Position numbers and translations under genes: made by a program
Shown here: positions 49,463 to 61,860 of the stretch, one piece after another
How positions within the stretch are numbered: the first letter of the stretch is position 1
Layout: each line of letters opens with the position of its first letter
The notes under the pieces: generated by a model
Told to the model about the DNA's origin: nothing
What the model saw: the letters and a program-made list of their open reading frames with translations, nothing else
The model's database searches: none
Origin: Calliopsis andreniformis
Taxonomy: Eukaryota; Arthropoda; Insecta; Hymenoptera; Andrenidae
Reading direction: 5' to 3'
Length of the DNA stretch: 64,000 nt
NCBI RefSeq assembly: GCF_051401765.1
Contig: NW_027480423.1
Location: 12,276,001-12,340,000 of the forward strand

Positions 49463-50216
49463 GAAGCAATAGAGTGATGCCTAGGTTGCCCGGAACGTAG
49501 AATTGGCCATCAATTTCAAACTGGTTGGAATTATACCTGTTATATGATGGAAACGCTGCTGTATTTTTTTTGCATTTTATGGTTCGGGCGCTGGCTTCTA
49601 AGGCCCTAACTATTCAATCCGTTGCAGCAACGCCCTAGGGTGAAGCCTAGGTTGCTCGGAAAGTAGTAATGACCATAGGTTTCATACTGGTTGCAATTAT
49701 TCGTTTTATACGATGGAAAAACTGTTGTATTTATATTGTATTTTATGATTCTGGCGTTGACTTCTAAGGCACTAACTATTCGATCTGGTGGAGCAACGCC
49801 CTAGAGTAAAGCCTAGGTTGCCCGGAACGTAGAATTGGCCATCACTTTCAAACTGGTTGCAATTATTCCTGATACATGATGGAAACACTGTTGTATTTTT
49901 TTTGCATTTTATGGTTCGGGCGTTGACTTCTAAGGCCCTAACTATTTAATCTGTTGGAGCAACGTCCTAGGGTGAGGCCTAGGTTGCTCGGAAAGTAGAA
50001 ATGTCCATAAGTTTCATACTGGTTGCAATTATTCGTTTTATACGATGGAAAAACTGTTGTATTTATATTGTATTTTATGCTTCTGGCGTTGACTTCTTAG
50101 GCACTAACTATTCGATCTGGTGGAGCAACGCCCTAGAGTGAAGCCTAGGTTGCTCGGAAAGTAGAAATGACCATAAGTTTCATACTGGTTGCAATTATTC
50201 GTTTTATACGATGGAA
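49463..50216. repeat. Short mosaic of a 24.4-kb-like stretch and pentamer A units
   Basis: The first 480 bp or so match 24.39-24.87 kb. From about 49940 the units carry ACTATTTAATCTG with AACGTCCTAGGGTGAGG, as at about 50770. A hybrid monomer near 50.2 kb begins as B (TACGATGGAAGAACTG) and continues as A (TTTTTATTGCATTTTATGC). Confidence 0.7.
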
Positions 50217-51707
50217 GAACTGTTGTATTTTTATTGCATTTTATGCTTCGGGCGTTGACATCTAAGGCCCTAACACCTCAATCTGTTGGAGCAACGCCCT
50301 AGGGTGAAGCCTAGGTTGCTCGGAAAGCAGAAATGACCATAAGTTTCATACTGGTTGCAATCATTCGTTTTATACGATGGAAAAACTGTTGTATTTATAT
50401 TGTATTTTATGCTTCTGGCGTTGACTTCTAAGGTCCTAGCTGTTCGATCTAGTGGAGCAACGCCGTAGAGTGAAGCCTAGGTTGCCCGGAAGGTAGAATT
50501 GGCCATCACTTTCAAACTGGTTGCAATTACTCGTTTTATACGATGGAAAAGCTGTTGTATTTATATCGTATTTTATGCTTTTGGCGTTGACTTCTTAGGC
50601 CGTAACTATTCGGTCTGGTGGAGCAACGCCCTGGAGTGAAACCTAGGTTGCCCGGAACGTAGAATTGGCCATCACTTTCAAACTGGTTGCAATTATTCCT
50701 GTTATATGATGGAAACACAGTTGTATTTTTTTTGCATTTTATGGTTCGGGCGTTGACTTCTAAGGCCCTAACTATTTAATCTGTTGGAGCAACGTCCTAG
50801 GGTGAGGCCTAGGTTGCTCGGAAAGTAGAAATGACCATAAGTTTCATACTGGTTGCAATTATTCGTTTTATACGATGGAAAAACTAATGTATTTATATTG
50901 TATTTTATGCTTCTGGCGTTGACTTCTAAGGCACTAACTATTCGATCTGGTGGAGCAACGCCCTAGAGTGAAGCCTAGGTTGCCCGGAAGGTAGAATTGG
51001 CCATCACTTTCAAACTGGTTGCAATTATTCGTTTTATACGATGGAAAAACTGTTGTATTTATATTGTATTTTATACTTCTGGCGTTGACTTCTAAGGCAC
51101 TAACGATTCGATCTGGTGGAGCAACGCCCTAGAGTGAAGCCTAGGTTGCCCGGAACGTAGATTTGGCCATCACTTTCAAACTGGTTGCAATTATTCCTGT
51201 TATATGATGGAAACACTGTTGTATTTTTATTGCATTTTATGCTTCGGGCGTTGACTTCTGAGGCCCTAACTATTCAATCTGTTGGAGCAACGCCAAAGGG
51301 TGAAGCCTAGCTTGCTCGGAAAGTAGAAATGACCATAAGTTTCATACTTGTTGCAATTATTCGTTTTATACGATGGAAAAGCTGTTGTATTTATATTGTA
51401 TTTTATGCTTCTGGCGTTGACTTCTAAGGCACTAACTATTCGATCTGGTGGAGCAACGCCCTAGAGTGAAGGCTAGGTTACCCGGAACGTAGAATTGGCC
51501 ATCACTTTCATACTGGTTGCAATTATTCCTGTTATATGATTGAAACACTATTGTATTTTTTTTTGCATTTTATGGTTCGGGCGCTGACTTCTAAGGCCCT
51601 AACTATTCAATCTGTTGGAGCAACGCCCTAGGGTGAAGCCTAGGTTGCTCGGAAAGTAGAATGTCCATAAGCTTCATACTGGTTGCAATTATTCGTTTTA
51701 TACGATG
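50217..51707. repeat. Permuted copy, first part (matches 30630-32120)
   Basis: Collinear with 30630-32120 at offset 19587 bp, including GATTTGGCCATC, GCCAAAGGGTG and AGAATGTCCATAAGCTTC. It is joined on its right directly to the copy of 27.8-30.5 kb, which reverses the order of these two segments compared with the left locus. Confidence 0.82.
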
Positions 51708-51716
51708 GAAAAACTG

Positions 51717-54445
51717 TTGTTTTTATATTGTATTTTATGCTTCTGGCGTTCCCTTCTTAGGCCCTAACTATTCGATTTGGTGGAACAACGGCCTAGAGTG
51801 AAGCCTAGGTTGCCCGGAACGTAGAAATAACCATAACTTTTACACTGGTAGCAATTATTCGTTTTATAGTAAGGAAAAACTCTTCTATTTATTTTGTATT
51901 TAATGCTCCGGGCGTTGGCTTCTAAGGCCCTAATTGCTTGATCTGGTGGGAGCAACGCCCTAGAGTGAAACCTAGGTTGCCCGGAACGTAGAAATGACCA
52001 TAACTTTCACACTGGTTGCTATTATTCGTTTTATAAGATGGAAAAACTGTTATATTTATATTGTATTTTATGCTTCTGGCGTTGACTTCTAAGGCACTAA
52101 CTATTCGATCTGGTGGAGCAACGCCATAGAGTGAAGCCTAGGTTGCCCGGAACGTAGAATTGGCCATCGCTTTCAAACTGGTTGCAATTATTCGTTTTAT
52201 ACGATGGAAAAACTGTTATATTTGTATTGTATTTTATGCTTCTGGCGTTGACTTCGTAGGCCCTAACTATTCGATCTGGTGGAACAACGCCCTAGAGTGA
52301 AGCCTAGGTTGCCTGGAACGTAGAATTGGCCATCACTTTCAAACTGGATGCAATTATTCCTGATATATGATGGAAACACTGTTGTATTTTTTTTGCATTT
52401 TATGGTTCGGGCGCTGACTACTAAGGTCCTAACTATTCAATCTGTTGGAGCAACGCCCTAGGGTGAAGCCTAGGTTGCTCGGAAAGTAGAAATGTCCTTA
52501 AGTTTCATACTGGTTGCAATTATTCGTTTTATACGATGGAAAAACTGTTGTATTTATATTGTACTTTATGCTTCTGGCGTTGACTTCTAAGGCACTAACT
52601 ATTCGATCTGGTGGAGCGACGCAATAGAGTGATGCCTAGGTTGCCCGGAGCGTAGAATTGGCCATCAATTTCAAACTGGTTGCAATTATACCTGTTATAT
52701 GAGGGAAACACTGCTGTATTTTTTTTGCATTTTATGGTTCGTGCGCTGGCTTCTAAGGCCCTAACTATTCAATCCGTTGGAGCAACGCCCTAGGGTGAAG
52801 CCTAGGTTGCTCGGAAAGTAGAAATGACCATAGGTTTCATACTGGTTGCAATTATTCGTTTTATACGATGGAAAAACTGTTGTATTTATATTGTATTTTA
52901 TGCTTCTGGCGTTGACTTCTAAGGCACTAACTATTCGATCTGGTGGAGCAACGCCATAGAGTGAAGCCTAGGTTGCCCGGAACGTAGAATTGGCCATCGC
53001 TTTCAAACTGGTTGCAATTATTCGTTTTATACGATGGAAAAACTGTTATATTTGTATTGTATTTTATGCTTCTGGCGTTGACTTCGTAGGCCCTACCTAT
53101 TTGATCTGGTGGAACAACGCCCTAGAGTGAAGCCTAGGTTGCCTGGAACGTAGAATTGGCCATCACTTTCAAACTGGATGCAATTATTCCTGATATATGA
53201 TGGAAACACTGTTGTATTTTTTTTGCATTTTATGGTTCGGGCGCTGACTACTAAGGTCCTAACTATTCAATCTGTTGGAGCAACGCCCTAGGGTGAAGCC
53301 TAGGTTGCTCGGAAAGTAGAAATGTCCTTAAGTTTCATACTGGTTGCAATTATTCGTTTTATACGATGGAAAAACTGTTGTATTTATATTGTACTTTATG
53401 CTTCTGGCGTTGACTTCTAAGGCTCTAACTATTCGATCTGGTGGAGCGACGCAATAGAGTGATGCCTAGGTTGCCCGGAACGTAGAATTGGCCATCAATG
53501 TCAAACTGGTTGCAATTATACCTGTTATATGTTGGAAACACTGCTGTATTTTTTTTGCATTTTATGGTTCGTGCGCTGGCTTCTAAGGCCCTAACTATTC
53601 AATCCGTTGGAGCAACGCCCTAGGGTGAAGCCTAGGTTGCTCGGAAAGTAGAAATGACCATAGGTTTCATACTGGTTGCAATTATTCGTTTTATACGATG
53701 GAAAACCTGTTGTATTTATATTGTATTTTATGCTTCTGGCGTTGACTTCTAAGGCACTAACTATTCGATATGGTGGAGCAACGCCCTAGAGTGAAGCCTA
53801 GGTTGCCCGGAACGTAGAATTGGCCATCACTTTCAAACTGGTTGCAATTATTCCTGATACATGATGGAAACACTGTTGTATTTTTTTTGCATTTTATGGT
53901 TCGGGCGTTGACTTCTAATGCCCTAACTATTCAATCTGTTCGAGCAACGCCCTAGGGTGAAGCCTAGGTTGCCCGGAAAGTAGAAATGACCATAACTTTC
54001 ATACAGGTTGCAATTATTCGTTTTATAGGATGGAAAAACTGTTGTATTTATACTGTATTTTATGATTCTAGCGTTCCCTTCTTAGGCCCTAACTATTCGA
54101 TTTGGTGGAACAACGGCCTAGGGTGAAGCCTAGGTTGCCCGGAACGTAGAAATAACCATAACTTTTACACTGGTAGCAATTATTCGTTTTATACTATGGA
54201 AAAACTATTCAATTTATTTTGTATTTAATGCTTCGGGCGTTGGCTTCTAAGGCCCTAATTGCTTGATCTGGTGGGAGCAACGCCCTAGAGTGAAACCTAG
54301 GTTGCCCGGAACGTAGAAATGACCATAACTTTCACACTGGTTGCTATTATTCGTTTTATACGATGGAAAAACTGTTATATTTATATTTTATTTTATGCTT
54401 CTGGCGTTGACTTCTAAGGCACTAACTATTGGATCTGGTGGAGCA
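51717..54445. repeat. Permuted copy, second part (matches 27812-30540)
   Basis: Collinear with 27812-30540 at offset 23905 bp. It holds two C units, two copies of the right-domain pentamer (about 52118-53777), CCATCGCTTTCAAAC and TTTATAGGATGG. The join with the preceding segment lies within TTATACGATGGAAAAACTG, followed by TGTTTTTATATTG, a mark of the 27.8-kb copy. Confidence 0.85.
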
Positions 54446-56002
54446 ACGCCATATAGTGAAGCCTACGTTGCCCGGAACGTAGAATTGGCCATCGCTTTCA
54501 AACTGGTTGCAATTATTCCTGTTATATGATGGATACACTGTTGTATTTTTATTGCATTTTATGCTTCGGTCGTAGACTTCTAAGGCCCTAACTATTCAAT
54601 CTGTTGGACCGACGCCCTAGTGTGAAGCCTAGCTTGCTCGGAAACTAGAAATGACCATAAGTTTCATACTGGTTGCATTTATTCGTTTTATACGATGGAA
54701 AAACTGTTGTATTTATATTGTATTTTATGCTTCTGACGCTGACTTCTGAGGCACTAACTATTTGATCTGGTGGAGCGACGCCCTAGAGTGAAGCCCAGGT
54801 TGCCCGGAACGTAGGATTGGCCATCGCTTTCAAACTGGTTGCAATTATTCCTGTTATATGATGGAAACAATGTTGTATTTTTTTTGCATTTTATGGTTCG
54901 GGCGTTGACTTCTAAGGTCCTAACTATTCAATCTGTTGGAGCAACGCCCTAGGGTGAAGCCTAGGTTGCTCGGAAAGTAGAAATGGCCATAAGTTTCATA
55001 CTGGTTGCAATTATTCGTTTTATATGATGGAAAAGCTGTTGTATTTATATTGTATTTTATGCTTCTGGCGTTGACTTCTAAGGCACTAACTATTCGATCT
55101 GGTGGTGAAACGCCCTAGAGTGAAGGCTAGGTTGCCCGGAACGTAGAATTGGCCATCACTTTCAAACTGGTTGCAATTATTCCTGTTATATGATGGATAC
55201 ACTGTTGTATTGTTATTGCATTTTATGCTTCGGGCGTTGACTTCTGAGGCCCTAACTATTCAATCTGTTGGAGCAACGCCCTAGGGTGAAGCCTAGCTTG
55301 CTCGGAAAGTAGAAATGACCATAAGTTTCATTCTGGTTGCAATTATTCGTTTTATACGATGGAAAAGCTGCTGTATTTATATGGCATTTTATGCTTCTGG
55401 CGTTGACTTCTAAGGCACTAACTATTCGATCTGGTGGAGCAACGCCCTAGAGCGAAGCCTAGGTTGCCCTGAAGGTAGAATTGGCTATCACTTTCAAACT
55501 GGTTGCAATTATTCGTTTTATACGATGGAAAAACTGTTGTATTTATATTGTATTTTATGCTTCTGACGCTGACTTCTGAGGCACTAACTATTCGATCTGG
55601 TGGAGCGACGCCCTAGAGTGAAGCCTAGGTTGCCCGGAACGTAGGATTGGCCATCACTTTCAAACTGGTTGCAATTACTCCTGTTATATGATGGATACAC
55701 TGTTTTATTGTTATTGCATTTTATGCTTCGGGCGTTGACTTCTGAGGCCCTAACTATTCAATCTGTTGGAGCAACGCCCTAGGGTGAAGCCTAGCTTGCT
55801 CGGAAAGTAGAAATGACCATAAGTTTCATTCTGGTTGCAATTATTCGTTTTATACGATGGAAAAACTGTTGTATCTTTATGGCATTTTATGCTTCTGGCG
55901 TTGACTTCTAAGGCACTAACCAGTCGATCTGGTGGAGCAACGCCCTAGAGTGAAGCCTAGGTTGCCCGGAAGGTAGAATTGGCCATCACTTCCAAACTGG
56001 TT
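54446..56002. repeat. AB dimers with private variants
   Basis: Ordinary alternation of A and B units with local marks: GGATACACTG, TTCGGTCGTAGAC, CTTCTGACGCTGACTTCTGAGG, GTAGGATTGGCC and ATCTTTATGGCATTTTATG. Similar units recur at 58.2-59.3 and 60.8-61.8 kb. No gene is present. Confidence 0.7.
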
Positions 56003-56666
56003 GCAATTATTCGTTTTATACGATGGAAAAACTGTTGTATTTATATTGTATTTTATGCTTCTGACGTTGACTTCTAAGCCACTAACTATTCGATCTGGTG
56101 GAGCGACGCACTAGAGCGAAGCCTAGGTTGCCCGGAACGTTGAATTGGCCATCACTTTCGAACTGGTCGCAATTATTCCTGTTATATGATGGAAACACTG
56201 TTGTATTTTTATTGCGTTTTATGCTTCGGGCGTTGGCTTCTAAGGCCCTAACGATTCAGTCTGTTGGAGCAACGCCCTAGGGTGATGCCTAGCTTGCTCG
56301 GAAAGTAGAAATGTCCATAAGTTTCATACTGGTTGCAATTATTCGTTTTATACGATGGAAAAACTGTTGTATTTATATTGTATTTTATGCTTCTGACGTT
56401 GACTTCTAAGCCACTAACTATTCGATCTGGTGGAGCGACGCACTAGAGCGAAGCCTAGGTTGCCCGGAACGTTGAATTGGCCATCACTTTCGAACTGGTC
56501 GCAATTATTCCTGTTATATGATGGAAACACTGTTGTATTTTTATTGCGTTTTATGCTTCGGGCGTTGGCTTCTAAGGCCCTAACGATTCAGTCTGTTGGA
56601 GCAACGCCCTAGGGTGATGCCAAGCTTGCTCGGAAAGTAGAAATGTCCATAAGTTTCATACTGGTT
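56003..56666. repeat. 332-bp AB dimer duplicated in tandem
   Basis: Two successive dimers at 332-bp spacing share GACGTTGACTTCTAAGCCAC, GGAGCGACGCACTAGAGCG, GAACGTTGAATTGG, CTTTCGAACTGGTCGC, TTTATTGCGTTTTATGC and CCTAACGATTCAGTCTG. The only difference seen is GCCTAGCTTG against GCCAAGCTTG (near 56290 and 56622). The near identity marks a recent single-dimer duplication. Confidence 0.88.
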
Positions 56667-56689
56667 GCAATTATTCGTTTTATACGATG

Positions 56690-59600
56690 GAAAAACTGTT
56701 GTATTTATATTGTATTTTATGCTTCTGGCGTTGACTTCTAAGGCACTAACTATTCGATCTGGTGGAGCAACGCAATAGAGCGAAGCCTAGGTTGCCCGGA
56801 ACGTTGAATTGGCCATCACTTTCAAACTGGTCGCAATTATTCCTGTTATATGATGGAAACACTGTTCTATTTTTTTTTGCATTTTATGGTTCGGGCCTTG
56901 ACTTCTAAGGCCCTAACTATTGAATCTGTTGGAGCAACGCCCTAGGGTGAAGCCTATGTTGCCCGGAAAGTAGAAATGACGTTAACCTTCATACTGGTTG
57001 CAATTATTCGTTTTATACGATGGAAAAACTGTTGTAATTATATTGTATTTTATACATCTGGCGTTGACTTCTAAGGTACTAACTATTCGATCTAGTGGAG
57101 CAACGCCCTAGAGTGAAGCCTATGTTGCCCGGAACGTAGAAATGACGATCACTTTCAAACTGGTTGCAATTATTCCTGTTACATGATGGAAAAACTGTTG
57201 TATTTTTGTTGCATTTTATGCTTCGGGCATTGAGTTCTAAGGCCCTAACTATTCAATCTGTTGGAGCAACGCCCTAGGGTGAAGCCTAGGTTGCCCGGAA
57301 CGTAGAAATGACCATAACTTTCACACTGGTTGCTATTATTCGTTCCATACGAAAGAAAAACTGTTATATTTATATTGTATTTTATGCTTCTGGGGTTCCC
57401 TTCTTAGGCCCTAACTATTCGATTTGGTGGAACAACGGCCTAGGGTGAAGCCTAGGTTGCCCGGAACGTAGAAATAACCATAACTTTTACACTGGTAGCA
57501 ATTATTCGTTTTATACTATGGAAAAACTCTTCTATTTATTTTGTATTTAATGCTTCGGGCTTTGGCTTCTAAGACCCTAATTGCTTGATCTGGTGGGAGC
57601 AACGCCCTAGAGTGAAACCTAGGTTGCCCGGAACGTAGAAATGACCATAACTTTCACACTGGTTGCTATTATTCGTTTTATACGATGGAAATCTGTTGTA
57701 TTTATATCGTATTTTATGCTTCTGGCGTTGACTTCTTAGGCCCTAACTATTCGATCTGGTGGAGCAACGCCCTAGAGTGAAGCCTAGGTTGCCCGGAACG
57801 TAGAATTGGCCATCACTTTCAAACTGGTTGCAATTATTCCTGATACATGATGGAAACACTGTTGTATTTTTTTTGCATTTTATGGTTCGGGCGTTGACTT
57901 CTAAGGCCCTAACTATTCAATCTATTGGAGCAACGACCTAGGGTGAAGCCCAGGTTGCTGGGGAAGTAGAAATGAGCATAAGTTTCATACTGGTTGCAAT
58001 TATTCGTTTTATATGATGGAAAATCTGTTGTATTTATATTGTATTTTATGCTTCTGGCGTTGACTTCTTAGGCCCTAACTATTCGATCTGGTGGAACAAC
58101 GCCCTAGAGTGAAGCCTAGGCTGCCTGGAACGTAGAATTGGCCATCACTTTCAAACTGGTTGCAATTATTCCTGTTATATGATGGATACACTGTTGTATT
58201 GTTATTGCATTTTATGCTTCGGGCGTTGACTTCTAAGGCCCTAACTATTCAATCTGTTGGACCAACGCCCTAGGGTGAAGCCTAGCTTGCTCGGAAAGTA
58301 GAAATGACCATAAGTTTCATTCTGGTTGCAATTATTCGTTTTATACGATGGAAAAACTGCTGTATTTATATGGCATTTTATGCTTCTGGCGTTGACTTCT
58401 AAGGCACTAACTATTCGATCTGGTGGAGCAACGCCGTAGAGTGAAGCCTAGGTTGCCCTGAAGGTAGAATTGGCCATCACTTTCAAACTGGTTGCAATTA
58501 TTCGTTATATACGATGGAAAAACTGTTGTATTTAAATTGTATTTTATGCTTCTGACGCTGACTTCTGAGGCACTAACTATTCGATCTGGTGGAGCGACGC
58601 CCTAGAGTGAAGCCTAGGTTGCCCGGAACGTAGGATTGGCCATCACTTTCAAACTGGTTGCAATTATTCCTGTTATATGATGGTAACACTGTTGTATTTT
58701 TTTTGCATTTTATGGTTCGGGCGTTGACTTCTAACGTCCTAACTATTCAATCTGTTGGAGCAACGCCCTAGGGTGAAGCCTAGGTTGCTCGGAAAGTAGA
58801 AATGGCCATAAGTTTCATTCTGGTTGCAATTATTCGTTTTATACGATGGAAAAACTGTTGCATTTATATTGTATTTTATGCTTCTGGCGTTTACTTCTAA
58901 GGCACTAACTATTCGATCTGGTGGAGCAACGCCCTAGAGTGAAGGCTAGGTTGCCCGGAACGTAGAATTGGCCATCACTTTCAAACTGGTTGCAATTATT
59001 CCTGTTATATGATGGATACACTGTTGTATTGTTATTGCATTTTATGCTTCGGGCGTTGACTTCTGAGGCCCTAACTATTCAATCTGTTGGAGCAACGCCC
59101 TAGGGTGAAGCCTAGCTTGCTCGGAAAGTAGAAATGACCATAAGTTTCATTCTGGTTGCAATTATTCGTTTTATACGATGGAAAAACTGTTGTATCTTTA
59201 TGGCATTTTATGCTTCTGGCGTTGACTTCTAAGGCACTAACTATTCGATCTGCTGGAGCAACGCCCTAGAGTGAAGCCTAGGTTGCCCGGAAGGTAGAAT
59301 TGGCCATCACTTCCAAACTGGTTGCAATTATTCGTTTTATACGATGGAAAAACTGTTGTATTTATATTGTATTTTATGCTTCTGGCGTTGACTTCTAAGG
59401 CACTAACTATTCGATCTGGTGGAGGAACGCAATAGAGCGAAGCCTAGGTTGCCCGGAACGTTGAATTGGCCATCACTTTCAAACTGGTCGCAATTATTCC
59501 TGTTATATGATGGAAACACTGTTCTATTTTTTTTTGCATTTTATGGTTCGGGCCTTGACTTCTAAGGCCCTAACTATTGAATCTGTTGGAGCAACGCCCT

Positions 59601-61860
59601 AGGGTGAAGCCTATGTTGCCCGGAAAGTAGAAATGACGTTAACTTTCATACTGGTTGCAATTATTCGTTTTATACGATGGAAAAACTGTTGTAATTATAT
59701 TGTATTTTATACATCTGGCGTTGACTTCTAAGGTACTAACTATTCGATCTAGTGGAGCAACGCCCTAGAGTGAAGCCTATGTTGCCCGGAACGTAGAAAT
59801 GACGATCACTTTCAAACTGGTTGCAATTATTCCTGTTACATGATGGAAAAACTGTTGTATTTTTGTTGCATTTTATGCTTCGGGCATTGAGTTCTAAGGC
59901 CCTAACTATTCAATCTGTTGGAGCAACGCCCTAGGGTGAAGCCTAGGTTGCCCGGAACGTAGAAATGACCATAACTTTCACACTGGTTGCTATTATTCGT
60001 TCCATACGAAAGAAAAACTGTTATATTTATATTGTATTTTATGCTTCTGGGGTTCCCTTCTTAGGCCCTAACTATTCGATTTGGTGGAACAACGGCCTAG
60101 GGTGAAGCCTAGGTTGCCCGGAACGTAGAAATAACCATAACTTTTACACTGGTAGCAATTATTCGTTTTATACTATGGAAAAACTCTTCTATCTATTTTG
60201 TATTTAATGCTTCGGGCGTTGGCTTCTAAGACCCTAATTGCTTGATCTGGTGGGAGCAGCGCCCTAGAGTGAAACCTAGGTTGCCCGGAACGTAGAAATG
60301 ACCATAACTTTCACACTGGTTGCTATTATTCGTTTTATACGATGGAAATCTGTTGTATTTATATCGTATTTTATGCTTCTGGCGTTGACTTCTTAGGCCC
60401 TAACTATTCGATCTGGTGGAGCAACGCCCTAGAGTGAAGCCTAGGTTGCCCGGAACGTAGAATTGGCCATCACTTTCAAACTGGTTGCAATTATTCCTGA
60501 TACATGATGGAAACACTGTTGTATTTTTTTTGCATTTTATGGTTCGGGCGTTGACTTCTAAGGCCCTAACTATTCAATCTATTGGAGCAACGACCTAGGG
60601 TGAAGCCCAGGTTGCTGGGGAAGTAGAAATGAGCATAAGTTTCATACTGGTTGCAATTATTCGTTTTATATGATGGAAAATCTGTTGTATTTATATTGTA
60701 TTTTATGCTTCTGGCGTTGACTCCTTAGGCCCTAACTATTCGATCTGGTGGAACAACGCCCTAGAGTGAAGTCTAGGCTGCCTGGAACGTAGAATTGGCC
60801 ATCACTTTCAAACTGGTTGCAATTATTCCTGTTATATGATGGATACACTGTTGTATTGTTATTGCATTTTATGCTTCGGGCGTTGACTTCTAAGGCCCTA
60901 ACTATTCAATCTGTTGGACCAACGCCCTAGGGTGAAGCCTAGCTTGCTCGGAAAGTAGAAATGACCATAAGTTTCATTCTGGTTGCAATTATTCGTTTTA
61001 TACGATGGAAAAACTGTTGTATTTATATTGTATTTTATGCTTCTGACGCTGACTTCTGAGGCACTAACTATTCGATCTGGTGGAGCGACGCCCTAGAGTG
61101 AAGCCTAGGTTGCCCGGAACGTAGGATTGGCCATCACTTTCAAACTGGTTGCAATTATTCCTGTTATATGATGGTAACACTGTTGTATTTTTTTTGCATT
61201 TTATGGTTCGGGCGTTGACTTCTAACGTCCTAACTATTCAATCTGTTGGAGCAACGCCCTAGGGTGAAGCCTAGGTTGCTCGGAAAGTAGAAATGGCCAT
61301 AAGTTTCATTCTGGTTGCAATTATTCGTTTTATACGATGGAAAAACTGTTGCATTTATATTGTATTTTATGCTTCTGGCGTTTACTTCTAAGGCACTAAC
61401 TATTCGATCTGGTGGAGCAACGCCCTAGAGTGAAGGCTAGGTTGCCCGGAACGTAGAATTGGCCATCACCTTCAAACTGGTTGCAATTATTCCTGTTATA
61501 TGATGGATACACTGTTGTATTGTTATTGCATTTTATGCTTCGGGCGTTGACTTCTGAGGCCCTAACTATTCAATCTGTTGGAGCAACGCCCTAGGGTGAA
61601 GCCTAGCTTGCTCGGAAAGTAGAAATGACCATAAGTTTCATTCTGGTTGCAATTATTCGTTTTATACGATGGAAAAACTGTTGTATCTTTATGGCATTTT
61701 ATGCTTCTGGCGTTGACTTCTAAGGCACTAACTATTCGATCTGCTGGAGCAACGCCCTAGAGTGAAGCCTAGGTTGCCCGGAAGGTAGAATTCGCCATCA
61801 CTTCCAAACTGGTTGCAATTATTCGTTTTATACGATGGAAAAACTGTTGTATTTATATTG
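56690..61860. repeat. 16-monomer higher-order repeat (about 2657 bp), two copies
   Basis: Copy 1 begins near 56690 and copy 2 near 59347. The shared order is GCAATAGAGCG, CTGTTCTATTTTT, GACGTTAAC, GTAATTATATTG with TATACATCTGG, TTTTTGTTGCATTTTATGC, CCATACGAAAGAAAAACTG, GGGGTTCCCTTC, a C unit, GGAAATCTGTTG, CTGGGGAAGTAG, GGATACACTG and GGACCAACG. After about 58350 the offset falls from 2657 to 2491 bp because copy 2 lacks one 166-bp B monomer. Confidence 0.85.
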
